Program-made: the position numbers and the translations under genes | The notes under the pieces: generated by a model | Database searches by the model: none | Told to the model about the DNA's origin: nothing | The model's input: the letters and a program-made list of their open reading frames with translations, nothing else | In this document: in pieces, positions 1 to 9,440 of the stretch | How positions within the stretch are numbered: the first letter of the stretch is position 1 | How the letters are laid out: each line of letters begins with the position of its first letter | NCBI GenBank assembly: GCA_022241785.1 | Contig: JAKOMP010000013.1 | Location: forward strand, 27,950 to 91,949 | Source of the DNA: Cyanocohniella sp. LLY | GTDB lineage: Bacteria > Cyanobacteriota > Cyanobacteriia > Cyanobacteriales > Nostocaceae | Length of the DNA: 64,000 bases | Direction: 5' to 3'

Positions 1-828
1 CCAGGGGATGTGATTGCGCTGGAAGATCCTGGCTATATGAGCGCACGTTTAATATTTCAGACTCAAAGTGCTGAACTGTTACCCATTAACGTTGATGACT
101 CAGGCTTGATGGTGAAAGAACTAATTAACTTTACCCATAAACCCATCCGCCTGGTATATGTCACACCTTCCCATCAGTTCCCCACAGGTGCAATTTTATC
201 TTTACCTCGGCGATTAGAACTACTAGCTTGGGCGCAGCAAACGGGAGGATTGATTATTGAAGATGACTATGATAGTGAATATCGCTATGGTGACAGACCA
301 ATTCCTGCCTTGCAAGGGTTAGATTGCAGTGATTCAGTGTTATACATTGGAACTTTCTCAAAAGTGCTGTTTCCTGGATTGCGGATTGGTTATTTAGTAT
401 TGCCAAAAAGTCTAGTTGCTATATTTGGTCGTGCGAAATGGTTAAGCGATCGCCATTTACCCATACTAGAACAGCAGGTACTTACAGACTTTATCGCCGA
501 AGGACATTTAGAACGTCATATTAGAAAGATGCGCGCACTCTATGAACGGCGTTGTCAAGTTCTTCTTCAGGCTTTAAATCTTCATTTTAGCGAAAAAGTG
601 ACTATTTTAGGAAAAAAAGCGGGGATTCATTTAATGGTGAAATTGCATAGCCATCTCAGCGATGAAGAAATAATTCAGCGTGCTGCAAACATGGGTGTAG
701 GGATTATGTCTGCTAAACCTCAGTATCTTCAACCGAAAAGTACAGGTGAGTTTATTTTCGGTTATGGTGAACTGACAGAACAACAATTAGCTGAAGGTAT
801 TCATAGATTAGCCCAAATTTTTACATAA
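1..828 (+). CDS. MocR/GntR-type regulator, C-terminal aminotransferase-like domain (5' end outside window)
   Basis: The reading frame is open from base 1 (PGDVIALEDPGY), so the gene starts upstream of the window; the GTG at 10 is an internal valine. What is visible is a fold-type I aminotransferase domain of the MocR/PdxR class. The signature EDDYDSEYRY lies at about residues 84-93 of the visible part, and the PLP lysine is in GTFSKVLFPGLRIGY. In this family the domain is fused to an N-terminal GntR winged helix and senses PLP or an amino compound; that winged helix would lie outside the window. The gene converges on the DapF-like gene and overlaps its end by 8 bp. A free aminotransferase cannot be excluded without the N terminus. 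Confidence 0.85.
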   Translation, partial: PGDVIALEDPGYMSARLIFQTQSAELLPINVDDSGLMVKELINFTHKPIRLVYVTPSHQFPTGAILSLPRRLELLAWAQQTGGLIIEDDYDSEYRYGDRPIPALQGLDCSDSVLYIGTFSKVLFPGLRIGYLVLPKSLVAIFGRAKWLSDRHLPILEQQVLTDFIAEGHLERHIRKMRALYERRCQVLLQALNLHFSEKVTILGKKAGIHLMVKLHSHLSDEEIIQRAANMGVGIMSAKPQYLQPKSTGEFIFGYGELTEQQLAEGIHRLAQIFT

Positions 829-1669
829 CAAGGGTTGTAAACAACTCTGCTGATAATTCTCCCTCAGCAACCTTGGTCACAGAACCAGTCATAGAGATTT
901 TAAAATCATCTTTGACTTGGATGAAAATTTCTCCCCCAGGCATTTGCACAGTAATTGAAGAATCACACAAACCTAATTTATGTGCAACAGCCGCGGCGGC
1001 ACTGCTGCTACTACCGGAAGCTAAAGTATACCCAGCACCTCTTTCCCAAATTTCAATTTGGATGGTGTTTGCGTTCACAACTTTCATAAATTGCACATTA
1101 GTGCGATGAGGAAACAAAGGATTAACTTCTATCATTGGTCCGTATTGTTTGGCAATATGAGGGTTGATTTCAGCTAGAGGAATCACACAGTGTGGATTGC
1201 CAATTGTTGCTGCACAAAATGAAAAAGTTTCATTGCCAACATTGATTGGTTCTGCAATTACTTCTCTGCGATCGCCTGCGACTGGAATATCATTACTCCA
1301 GAAACTCACCTGTCCCATGTCTACTTGAACTGTTTTTCCAGCATCTTGTATGGTCGATAGCACTACTCCACCTAAGGTTTCAATTGAGAATGACTCTTCG
1401 CTTACAAGACCTTTATCCCAGAGGTAGCGGGAAAAAATCCGCAATCCATTACCACTCTTTTCTGCTTCACTTCCATCTGGATTAAAGATGCGTAATCCAA
1501 ACTGTGCTGTTTGTGATGATAACGGCCCTAACAAAATGCCATCAGATCCAATCCCAAAATTCCGATGACAAATAATTTTAATATTTTCCGGGGTTAGCGG
1601 TAATGAGAAATCCTGGGGATTGATGACTAGGTAGTCATTACCCAGAGCATGATATTTGTCAAAGTTCAT
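821..1669 (-). CDS. dapF: DapF-family epimerase-like protein, both catalytic Cys replaced by Ser
   Basis: 282 residues, the normal length for diaminopimelate epimerase, with the family opening (FDKYHALGNDYLVI), GIGSDGILL, FNPDGSEAEKSGNG and a conserved GNPHC segment. Classical DapF uses two cysteines, one in MCGNG and one in ACGTG/ACGSG. Here the equivalents are KSGNG (Ser72) and LASGSSSS (Ser218). Thiol-based racemisation of LL-DAP is therefore doubtful, and this is probably a paralogue of the housekeeping DapF rather than the lysine/peptidoglycan enzyme. The coding frame is otherwise clean. It lies downstream of leuA on the same strand, 112 bp away across a heptamer-repeat spacer, and may be cotranscribed. 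The substrate is unknown. Confidence 0.85.
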   Translation of the reverse strand: MNFDKYHALGNDYLVINPQDFSLPLTPENIKIICHRNFGIGSDGILLGPLSSQTAQFGLRIFNPDGSEAEKSGNGLRIFSRYLWDKGLVSEESFSIETLGGVVLSTIQDAGKTVQVDMGQVSFWSNDIPVAGDRREVIAEPINVGNETFSFCAATIGNPHCVIPLAEINPHIAKQYGPMIEVNPLFPHRTNVQFMKVVNANTIQIEIWERGAGYTLASGSSSSAAAAVAHKLGLCDSSITVQMPGGEIFIQVKDDFKISMTGSVTKVAEGELSAELFTTLVM

Positions 1670-1690
1670 TAAAACTGAAACACCTTTGAG

Positions 1691-1775
1691 AGACTAAAGA
1701 CTAGAGACTAGAGCCTAGGGGCTAGAGAATAGAAAGTTTTCCTTCACTACTCCCTACTCCCCACTCCCCACTCCC
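1691..1775. repeat. Heptamer STRR arrays between leuA and the DapF-like gene
   Basis: Two adjacent 7-bp-period arrays. Positions 1691-1732 hold six degenerate units of the AGACTAG type. Positions 1749-1775 hold almost four units of ACTCCCC/ACTCCCT. Such short tandemly repeated heptamers are typical of filamentous cyanobacterial intergenic DNA. Confidence 0.8.
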
Positions 1776-1781
1776 ATGCTG

Positions 1782-3386
1782 TTACACTTTTTCCGCTGTG
1801 ACTTCTTGTTGCTTTTCTTTAGTTTGCAACGATGCATAGAGGCGATTCAGTGCATTCACGTAAGCTTGTGCAGATGCAACTATGATGTCTGTATTGGCAG
1901 CATGACCGGAATACACCCTAGATTCATACTTTAAACGAATAGTTACTTCCCCAATGGCATCAATTCCGGCGGTGACTGACTGCACGGAAAATTCAATCAA
2001 TTGGTTGGGTACATTTACCACACGGTTAATTGCTTTGTAAACTGCGTCTACTGGCCCAGTACCAATGGCTGCATCGGTTAATTCTTCACCGTCTGGGGTG
2101 CGGAGGGTGACTGTAGCGGTGGGTTTAGCATTACTACCGCAGGAAATTTGCACTAACTCGACTCGGAATAAGTCAGGGGCTTGTTGAATTTCATCGTTAA
2201 CAATGGCCTCTAAATCCCAATCGGAAATTTCTTTCTTTTTGTCAGCGACTTCTTTGAACCGCACAAATGCTTTATTTAATTCGGTTTCTGAGAGTTCAAA
2301 GCCCAATTCTGCCAAGCGGGTACGGAAAGCATTTCTGCCAGAATGTTTACCCAAAACGATTTGATTGTCTGTTAAACCAATCAATTGGGCATCCATGATT
2401 TCGTAGGTGAGCTTATTTTTTAAAACTCCATCTTGGTGAATACCCGATTCATGGGCGAAGGCATTGGCGCCCACAATTGCTTTGTTGGGTTGTACTAACA
2501 TTCCCGTCAAATTAGAAACTAAGCGGGATGTTTTATAAATTTGGCGAGTGTCGATTTTCGCTAGTGGTTCTTCAGAATCTGCTGGTCTTCCTAAGAAGGG
2601 ATTGAAATATTGTCGGCGGACGTGCAATGCCATTACTAGTTCTTCTAAGGCAGCATTTCCGGCTCTTTCACCTATACCGTTGATGGTACATTCTAATTGC
2701 CTGGCACCATTTTTTACTGCTTCTAAGAAGTTGGCAACAGCTAAACCTAAATCGTTGTGACCATGAACTGAAATAATTGCTTGATCAATATTGGGGACAT
2801 GATCTTTAATGCCCTTAATTATTGCCCCAAATTCAGTGGGTGTTGTGTAACCTACGGTATCAGGAATATTAACTGTAGTCGCGCCAGCTGCGATCGCTCG
2901 TTCTAAAACTTGGTATAAGAATTCTGGGTCAGAACGTCCTGCGTCTTCTGGTGAAAATTCCACATCATCGGTGAAACTCTTGGCATACGCTACCATTTCT
3001 TCGGCAATGGCAATTACTTCTGATTTGGTTTTTTTCAGTTTGTATTGCAGATGAATATCCGAAGTAGCAATAAAAGTATGAATTCGTCCACGGGCTGCCG
3101 GTTTAATGGCTGCTGCCGCAGTTTTTATATCATCATGTCTAGCTCTAGCTAAACTACAAATTATCGGGCCATCTTCTGTGCCTACTGTTTGGGCAATTTT
3201 ATTTATTGCTGCAAAATCTCCCGGACTGGCAAAGGCAAAACCTGCTTCAATTACATCTACGCCTAACCGGGATAATTGCTTGGCGATCGCTAGCTTTTCA
3301 TCTATATTTAGTGTCGCTCCTGGGCATTGTTCTCCATCTCGGAGTGTCGTATCAAAAATGATGATTCTCTCTGGTTTGCTTTCCAT
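1782..3386 (-). CDS. leuA: 2-isopropylmalate synthase
   Basis: 534 residues, full length for bacterial LeuA. It condenses acetyl-CoA with 2-oxoisovalerate, the first committed step of leucine synthesis, in the cytosol. The N-terminal TIM barrel starts with [14 protein letters not shown] (about 11-24), the divalent metal binding [12 protein letters not shown] motif is present, and [14 protein letters not shown] follows. The C-terminal part (from about 390) is the regulatory domain that normally binds leucine. Start: ATG at 3386. The LabA-like gene lies 91 bp upstream on the same strand and the DapF-like gene downstream, so a loose three-gene unit is possible. Confidence 0.97.
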   Translation of the reverse strand: MESKPERIIIFDTTLRDGEQCPGATLNIDEKLAIAKQLSRLGVDVIEAGFAFASPGDFAAINKIAQTVGTEDGPIICSLARARHDDIKTAAAAIKPAARGRIHTFIATSDIHLQYKLKKTKSEVIAIAEEMVAYAKSFTDDVEFSPEDAGRSDPEFLYQVLERAIAAGATTVNIPDTVGYTTPTEFGAIIKGIKDHVPNIDQAIISVHGHNDLGLAVANFLEAVKNGARQLECTINGIGERAGNAALEELVMALHVRRQYFNPFLGRPADSEEPLAKIDTRQIYKTSRLVSNLTGMLVQPNKAIVGANAFAHESGIHQDGVLKNKLTYEIMDAQLIGLTDNQIVLGKHSGRNAFRTRLAELGFELSETELNKAFVRFKEVADKKKEISDWDLEAIVNDEIQQAPDLFRVELVQISCGSNAKPTATVTLRTPDGEELTDAAIGTGPVDAVYKAINRVVNVPNQLIEFSVQSVTAGIDAIGEVTIRLKYESRVYSGHAANTDIIVASAQAYVNALNRLYASLQTKEKQQEVTAEKV

Positions 3387-3477
3387 TTTGGCTATGTTGT
3401 TTAATTTTTACTGGGCGCTTAAAATATCTTGAAGCTTATTTTTTGGTATTTTTAAGATTTGTAAATATTTGTTTAAT

Positions 3478-4002
3478 TTATTGGCCTTCAATTTTTTCTA
3501 TACTATATCTGATATCGTTTAAATCAATATATCTATCCGTAGCATTACGTAACTCTCTAGCTATCATTCCCTCGGTCGATACTACTGTAATGTGCGTATT
3601 TTTTGAGCGTAATAGTTCGATAGCTCTTTCAAAATCTCCATCACCACTAAACAAAACTACTCGGTCATATTGATCTACTGTATTAAACATATCTACGACA
3701 ATTTCAATATCTAAATTGGCTTTTTGGGAGTAGCGACCGGAAGAATCATCATAATATTCTTTAAGAATTTTAGTGCGTACTGTATATCCTAAACTGATGA
3801 GAGCGTCTCTGAATCCTCGTTGATCTTGTGGGTCTTTTAAGCCAGTGTACCAGAAGGCATTGATTAATGTTGTGTCTGATTGCTCGTGTTTGAAATAATC
3901 TAAGACTCGTCTTGGGTCAAAAAACCAGCCATTTTTTTGTTGAGCATAGAACATATTGTTTCCGTCTACAAAAATAGACAGACGATTCATTGGGGAACCC
4001 AT
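3478..4002 (-). CDS. LabA-like NYN-domain protein
   Basis: About 174 residues covering one NYN (PIN-like) domain of the LabA/DUF88 family: IFVDGNNMFYAQ at the N terminus, a central DIEIVVDMFN and FSGDGDFERAIELL, with the acidic residues expected to bind a metal. NYN proteins are predicted RNases; LabA of Synechococcus acts in circadian output, so an RNA-linked regulatory role is plausible but not shown here. Start: I prefer the ATG at 4002; an in-frame GTG lies at 4014 and an ATG at 3990. A second, broken NYN gene lies at 20804-22260. Confidence 0.85.
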   Translation of the reverse strand: MGSPMNRLSIFVDGNNMFYAQQKNGWFFDPRRVLDYFKHEQSDTTLINAFWYTGLKDPQDQRGFRDALISLGYTVRTKILKEYYDDSSGRYSQKANLDIEIVVDMFNTVDQYDRVVLFSGDGDFERAIELLRSKNTHITVVSTEGMIARELRNATDRYIDLNDIRYSIEKIEGQ

Positions 4003-4742
4003 AGAAAAATACACCTAATAAATAGATAAGAATGTAGAGTGAACAATAGATTATAGCAATTATCAAATGGTAAATTTACTAATATCCCTAGACTAGATTT
4101 TTATGTATAGCTTTTATCTTACCTCTTGCAAAGCATGAAATTAGCTAAAACATGAGACTTAAGATTTCGGGACTTGAATCTTTTCATCTTTAATACTATA
4201 AGAGATACTTCGTGATCAAAATCTACCAATAAATTTAACTGCTTAACAGCATGGTTCGCTATATAACGGTTAAGTTTACTCCTAGAGAGGTGAGGCATAG
4301 TCTGGGATGAGAATATCTGATAATAACCATCTATAAGTTTCTGAGTCAACAAAAATACAAGCTTGATGGTAAGTGCCAGTCTTGTACAATGAGTTACCAG
4401 TCTCATCACAAGAAACTCTCTATAGTATCGAGTCTAGGAGGCGCACCCATTGCTTTGATAAAATGAAATCTCACCGCCAATAAGTGCTAAAGCGGAAAAT
4501 TTCCGACTCCATTTTATGGCATCATCACGGATTTGATCTCAATCAGACAATAAGTGCGGCTGTGTCTATGTCTAGGTTAACAGCCTACTTAGGGGAAATT
4601 TATTCAACCAAGCTTGGTCAAAAATAGAAAATACATTACAAAAGTATAAAATTCTCATTTAAGTCTAATTTCAACGTATTTGTAGTTAAAGAGTCCCTGA
4701 ATAAATAAATAGAGTAGTACGTAAATCAACTATTAACACGAT
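4003..4742. other. Long spacer, 740 bp, mostly unexplained
   Basis: Divergent upstream region of the NYN gene and the CHASE2 kinase. It contains an open frame of 96 codons on the minus strand (4119-4409, product beginning MMRLVTHCTRLA) with no recognisable motif and no clear ribosome binding site; I do not call it a gene. A short near-repeat, AATAAGTGC, occurs at about 4480 and 4549. Otherwise AT-rich sequence likely to hold both promoters. Confidence 0.4.
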
Positions 4743-7070
4743 ATGGCAGAAGAAACTAAATCTACCTTAACCAAAAAAAATGTCTCTGCTGCCAATATAA
4801 CGTCTAGTAACCCGACCAAAGTGACTCGCGTAGCATCACGTCAGTCGCGGCTCATGGCTCGTTTAGGTCATTTGCTCACTGGCGTTTCTGTATTGAGTGC
4901 AGCATGGCTGACTGTTTCTGGTTTAGATTGGGTGCAATTGATGGAAAGTCAGGCACTTTCTACATTTTTTCAACTGCGGGGGCCGATAGTACCTCCAAAA
5001 AATATCGTGATTTTGGCAATTGACGATCAGTCGATCTCAGTTCCCGAACAGTACTATAAAACAAATCCGCAACAGTATGCCTACTTGGAACCACTGAAGT
5101 CTTTTCCCTTTCAGCGCGCTGCATATGCTCAAATTATTGAAAAATTGGTGAATGCTGGTGCGAGTGCTGTGGCTTTAGATGTGGTTTTTGACTTACCAAG
5201 TGGTTACGGAAGTGAAGACGATGGCCAACTCCAGGCAGCATTAGAAAAGTATGGTAGTAAAGTTACCTTAGCTGCACTCTACGAAAATTTTGAGACACAT
5301 CAAGGAACCTTCATGCAGCTGCGACTACCTCAGGAAATATTTCACACAGGTGGGGTATCAATGGGGACGGTGAATTTTCCTTTGGAGGTAGATGGCAAAG
5401 TTCACCGCTTGGCTAATGAGTTTTCGCAGTTGCTAGAAACAGATAATAGCCTGTCACAGAGAGTTCCTGACTTTGATCAAGCTGTGTTGCAGACAGCAAA
5501 AATCAATTATCCCCCACCCAAAGGCGATCGCCTGAACTTTTGGGGAACCAATGGTACATTTGAGACAATTCCCTTATGGTATGTACTTGACCCCGCCAAC
5601 TGGGATACTTATTTACAAAAGGGAAAATTTTTCCAAGATAAAATTGTGGTGATTGGTGCTACGGCCAAGTTAGCCAATGATTATCATCCGGTAGCTGCTA
5701 GCAGTAGCCGAGAACGGATGTCAGGAGTGGAAATTCACGCCAATGCGATCGCCACTTTGATGACGGGTAAAGCCATCGGCGAAGCAATTGAGAATCCACC
5801 ACTGCGGAGTTTATTTGTACTAGTGCTAGTGGGTGGTACAGCATTCATCATTACCAGAAGTAAGCGTGGCATTAATAGATTGATCTTGAGCCTGGGCTTG
5901 GCGGGAATTTGGGGTAGTATTAGCTATTTGAGCTTTGTGTATGGTCAGCTAATTTTTCCCACAGCTATACCGATGGTAGCGATCGCCTTTAGTGGTTTAT
6001 CCTATCTAGGAACCGAAGTCGCCAGAGAAAAAATCAGAACCCGCCAATTAGTAACTATTTTCCAAAGATATAAAACGTCTCCCGTAGTCCAAGAAATTAT
6101 TAGCCAACAAGATGACTTGCAAGATTTACTTCAGGAACGGGATTTAGCCTTAGCAGGAAAAATTTTGGCCGGACGCTATAAAATTGTCAAAGTTCTGGGT
6201 TCTGGTGGATTTAGCGAAACCTATATTGCCGAAGATATCCAACGTCCCGGAAACCCCCAATGTGTTGTCAAACAACTCAAACCAGCTCATACTCAAGCCA
6301 AAAGCTTAGAACTTGCCAGACGTTTATTTAATTCCGAGGCACAAACACTAGAAAAATTAGGACAGCACAAGCAAATTCCCCAGCTGCTAGCTTACTTTGA
6401 AGAAGATGAAGAATTTTATTTAGTGCAAGAATATATAATTGGTAATCCTCTGAATCAAGAATTGCGCTTAGGTAGAGCTATTGACGAAATTACAGTTATC
6501 ACAATTATTCAAGAATTATTACAAATACTTGCATTTATACATGAAAATGGCGTTATTCACCGGGATATTAAACCCAGCAATATCATCCGGCGACACTCAG
6601 ATTACAAACTTGTGTTAATTGACTTTGGTGCTGTCAAAGAAGTCGCCACACCGCAACTAGAAGATAACGAACAAACACCTTTTACTATTGGCATTGGCAC
6701 CAAAGGTTATGCACCGAGCGAACAATGTTTTGGGCGTCCCCAATACAGTAGTGATATCTATGCTGTCGGGATGATTGGCATTAAAGCCTTAACTGGTATC
6801 TCACCCCATGAATTAGATAAAAATATTCATGGAGAATTGCAATGGAGCGACAAGGCAATGGTAAGCCATGCGCTATTAGATATTATCAATAAAATGGTCA
6901 TGGATGATGTCAAAGAAAGATATCAGTCGGCATCAGCAGCTCTTAAAGAGATTAACAAATTGCTCAACTTCCCAAACACTAATTCTGCCCCAGAATACGA
7001 TACATATTTAGACGATTCAGATATTGAGACTAAACCCTGGGAAGGAGGATCTTCTGAAACAACTATTTAA
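4743..7070 (+). CDS. CHASE2-domain receptor Ser/Thr protein kinase
   Basis: 775 residues. One N-terminal membrane segment (about 42-62) is followed by an extracytoplasmic CHASE2 sensor (about 65-345, containing ILAIDDQSI and KIVVIGATA), then three closely spaced hydrophobic segments (about 352-425) that return the chain to the cytoplasm. A Hanks-type kinase domain follows from about 475: glycine loop GSGGFSETY, lysine in VVKQLKP, catalytic HRDIKPSN, metal site DFGAVKE, and TKGYAPSEQ. All catalytic residues are present, so it should be active. CHASE2 is an input module for unknown external signals and is widespread in cyanobacterial sensor proteins. No partner phosphatase or substrate is adjacent. 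Confidence 0.93.
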   Translation: MAEETKSTLTKKNVSAANITSSNPTKVTRVASRQSRLMARLGHLLTGVSVLSAAWLTVSGLDWVQLMESQALSTFFQLRGPIVPPKNIVILAIDDQSISVPEQYYKTNPQQYAYLEPLKSFPFQRAAYAQIIEKLVNAGASAVALDVVFDLPSGYGSEDDGQLQAALEKYGSKVTLAALYENFETHQGTFMQLRLPQEIFHTGGVSMGTVNFPLEVDGKVHRLANEFSQLLETDNSLSQRVPDFDQAVLQTAKINYPPPKGDRLNFWGTNGTFETIPLWYVLDPANWDTYLQKGKFFQDKIVVIGATAKLANDYHPVAASSSRERMSGVEIHANAIATLMTGKAIGEAIENPPLRSLFVLVLVGGTAFIITRSKRGINRLILSLGLAGIWGSISYLSFVYGQLIFPTAIPMVAIAFSGLSYLGTEVAREKIRTRQLVTIFQRYKTSPVVQEIISQQDDLQDLLQERDLALAGKILAGRYKIVKVLGSGGFSETYIAEDIQRPGNPQCVVKQLKPAHTQAKSLELARRLFNSEAQTLEKLGQHKQIPQLLAYFEEDEEFYLVQEYIIGNPLNQELRLGRAIDEITVITIIQELLQILAFIHENGVIHRDIKPSNIIRRHSDYKLVLIDFGAVKEVATPQLEDNEQTPFTIGIGTKGYAPSEQCFGRPQYSSDIYAVGMIGIKALTGISPHELDKNIHGELQWSDKAMVSHALLDIINKMVMDDVKERYQSASAALKEINKLLNFPNTNSAPEYDTYLDDSDIETKPWEGGSSETTI

Positions 7071-7085
7071 TCTCAAAATAAAACC

Positions 7086-7149
7086 AATTCGCAATTCGCA
7101 ATAGAGCCTACGGCACGTCTTCGACGAACGCAATTCGCAATTCGCAATT
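7086..7149. repeat. AATTCGC heptamer arrays flanking a 29-bp core
   Basis: AATTCGC occurs twice in tandem at 7086-7099 (then AAT) and twice again at 7132-7145 (then AATT). The two arrays are in the same orientation and enclose a GC-richer core of about 29 bp. Confidence 0.8.
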
Positions 7150-7262
7150 AAACTAGGCCACCCACGAGGGGTGGAGTTTTTACCTACCTTCAGATACAAG
7201 GAATTTTTCGCCCACAAGGAGCGAGGTTTTGAACCTTTACTTTTTTGATAAAATGTTTTTAC

Positions 7263-7288
7263 GTTTGTAGTGAGGACTTTAGTCCTCA
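7263..7288. repeat. Dispersed palindromic repeat, copy A (short)
   Basis: Contains GTTTGTAGTGAGG followed by the 16-bp palindrome GAGGACTTTAGTCCTC. The same block recurs near 35690-35825 and 63138-63203, where longer flanks are conserved. Confidence 0.75.
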
Positions 7289-7513
7289 TCCTCCCGAGCT
7301 TGATAAAACACAGTTTGATAGCGCATATGAATTTCTCATGATGTATAAATTGTTATTCATGGTTGTTATTTAAAATTTTTGCCACAAATTTATAACTTAA
7401 GTAAGAGATTTATCAGACTAGCGATGGGTATCGTGAGGAAGGTTAAGACAAAACATCCTCATACAAATAACTCCCCTAAGTTATAAATTCAAGTAGCGCA
7501 AGGATAAATATAT

Positions 7514-8392
7514 ATGTATCTACTTCTGCAAAAAATGCGGAATAAAATTACCAAAAAATTTGATGCCATACCCTTGATAAAATATAGACAAGAAGTTGCC
7601 TATCAAACAGCAGTAAAAAAGCATCTCATCAATTTACCTATTATTTCCTATACTGATATGTCTCTAGTAGAGAAAATAAAACATGAAGGCGTTGTAATTA
7701 CATCTTTAGAAGCATTAGGCATTCCCTATACTCCAGATATACTGGCAGCCGCACAAAAGTTGATACCAAAAATACCTCCTAGTGTTTCTGGGCATAAAAC
7801 CGAGTTTGTAGTTCACGCTAATTCCCAACAAATTAAGGAATATCCAGCAATTTTCTCCTGGGGAATTGAACAACGTCTACTCAATATTGTAGAAAATTAT
7901 CTAGGTTTACCCGTTGCCTATAATGGAGTCTATTTTCGCAGAGATATTGCCAATCAAGTAGAGCTAAATTCTCGGTTATGGCATATAGATAAAGAAGACA
8001 CAAAGATCCTAAAAATTATAATTTATTTAAATGATGTAAATGAGGATACAGGTCCATTTCAATATATCCCCCAAATATTAACTGAAAAAATATCTCAATC
8101 TCTAAACTACACGTCTGGTTATATTCAAGAACCAACCATGAAAAGCGTCATCTCACCAGTTAATTATAAATCATGTCTTGGTTCAGCAGGAACTGTGATT
8201 TTTGCGGCTACTGGTAGCATTTTTCATCGCGGTAAAATTCCCATAACTGCTGATAGATTCACCATATTTTTTGATTACGGTTCTAGATGGCAAAAAAAAA
8301 GATCTTACACAGCAAATTCTCTCATATATAAAGATTTAGTCTTACTTGCCAGCAATCTTCCCGAACAAAAAAGAAGTTATATTTTTTATTGA
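7514..8392 (+). CDS. PhyH-like Fe(II)/2-oxoglutarate dioxygenase family protein
   Basis: 292 residues. The jelly-roll metal site is visible as WHIDKED (His157, Asp159), followed by IIYLNDVNEDTGPFQYIP, a typical phytanoyl-CoA-dioxygenase segment, and a distal IFHRGKIPITADRFTI with His238 and Arg248 placed to bind iron and 2-oxoglutarate. The family hydroxylates or halogenates small molecules; the substrate cannot be named. Start: the ATG at 7514 is used; an ATG at residue 8 is equally possible. It is tail-to-tail with the sugar permease with no bases between the stops. No adjacent biosynthetic genes give context. Confidence 0.75.
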   Translation: MYLLLQKMRNKITKKFDAIPLIKYRQEVAYQTAVKKHLINLPIISYTDMSLVEKIKHEGVVITSLEALGIPYTPDILAAAQKLIPKIPPSVSGHKTEFVVHANSQQIKEYPAIFSWGIEQRLLNIVENYLGLPVAYNGVYFRRDIANQVELNSRLWHIDKEDTKILKIIIYLNDVNEDTGPFQYIPQILTEKISQSLNYTSGYIQEPTMKSVISPVNYKSCLGSAGTVIFAATGSIFHRGKIPITADRFTIFFDYGSRWQKKRSYTANSLIYKDLVLLASNLPEQKRSYIFY

Positions 8393-9322
8393 TTAGACTG
8401 TCATATTATCGCCATCCTGCTGATTGATAGCTAATCGTAACACTGATAAGCCTAAAATTATTAAAAATAAGACTAAACCAATGGTACAGGCATAGCTAAT
8501 TTCTAAGTTACTAAAGGCTTCCTCATACAAATAATAAACAATTGTTTTAGAGCTATTGAGTGGCCCGCCTTGAGTCATGATGTATACTTCTTCAAAGACT
8601 TTCGTAGCAGAAATGGCGGAAATCACTGCGACTAATGCTAAATAGGGTTTCATTAAAGGTACAGTAATATCCCAGTGTTTACGGATACCATCTGAACCAT
8701 CGATAGCTGCGGCTTCATATACATCAGCAGGAATTGATTGCAACCCCGCTAAATAAATCACCATGTAATAGCCGAGTCCTTTCCACACAGTGACCGCCAT
8801 GACACTGGCTAGAGAAATCGGCACAATTCCTAACAATTTTTCTGGACTAGTTAACCAGGGAATTCCTTCTGGGAACAGACCTAATGTTGTCAGAACTTGA
8901 TTGAGTAAGCCATTTTCTGCATATAGCCATTTCCAAGCGATACCCGCAACTACCATTGATATGACTACTGGTGTGTAGTAGGCGGCTCTAAACCAATTCA
9001 TGCCTCTCAGTTTCTGATTTACCAAAATTGCTAATCCTAAGGGAACCATGACTAAAATTGGGACGACACCTATAAGATAAAGAAAGGTGTTTTCTAAGGT
9101 TTTCCAAAAAACTGCATCTTTCCACAGGCGGAGGAAATTACCAAATCCTATCCATTGTGCTGGCTGAGAAAGGTCTTCGTAGCTGGTAAAGCTGAGATAA
9201 AATGCTTGGATGGCTGGCCAAAAAACTGTTAATACTAAGATAATTAGGGCTGGGAGTAAAAATAAGTAAGGTGTTAGTCGGTGTTTGATAAGTGTCCAAT
9301 TTTCAGATTTAAGTTGTTTCAT
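8393..9322 (-). CDS. ABC sugar transporter permease (MalF/UgpA type)
   Basis: 309 residues with six predicted membrane helices and the ATPase-contact loop EAAAIDGSDGIRKHWDITVP (about 211-230), matching the EAA-x3-G motif of binding-protein-dependent permeases. The closest general class is the MalF/UgpA-type carbohydrate permease. Such systems need a second permease, a binding protein and an ATPase; none is next to it on this strand (the FecE-type ATPase upstream belongs to another class). It is either an orphan that assembles with partners encoded elsewhere or a remnant of a split operon. Frame and length are intact. Confidence 0.85.
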   Translation of the reverse strand: MKQLKSENWTLIKHRLTPYLFLLPALIILVLTVFWPAIQAFYLSFTSYEDLSQPAQWIGFGNFLRLWKDAVFWKTLENTFLYLIGVVPILVMVPLGLAILVNQKLRGMNWFRAAYYTPVVISMVVAGIAWKWLYAENGLLNQVLTTLGLFPEGIPWLTSPEKLLGIVPISLASVMAVTVWKGLGYYMVIYLAGLQSIPADVYEAAAIDGSDGIRKHWDITVPLMKPYLALVAVISAISATKVFEEVYIMTQGGPLNSSKTIVYYLYEEAFSNLEISYACTIGLVLFLIILGLSVLRLAINQQDGDNMTV

Positions 9323-9440
9323 ATATAGAACTTTGGTGTTGCTGATTGAATTTATGAATTTGTTTCACGCAAAGGAGCAGAGGCGCAGAGAGTAAAAATG
9401 AGAAGAATGAACTTGTTTTAGCTGATTTAAACTAAGAGTT

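Larger units (their letters stand above)
7071..7513. other. Repeat-bearing spacer between kinase and PhyH-like gene
   Basis: 443 bp without a convincing gene. It holds the AATTCGC heptamer arrays (7086-7149) and one copy of a dispersed palindrome (7263-7288), then AT-rich sequence likely to contain the promoter of the PhyH-like gene. Confidence 0.6.

Noticed and set aside
4119..4409. 96-codon minus-strand frame in the spacer before the CHASE2 kinase
   Set aside because: No ribosome binding site, no recognisable motif and composition like the surrounding spacer; left as unassigned.
7086..7149. CRISPR-like array from the repeated AATTCGC units
   Set aside because: Units are 7 bp and tandem; there are no 25-37 bp repeats with unique spacers and no cas genes in the window.
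7017..7289. 90-codon minus-strand frame after the kinase
   Set aside because: Runs through the heptamer arrays and the dispersed palindrome, so its sequence reflects repeats rather than a protein.
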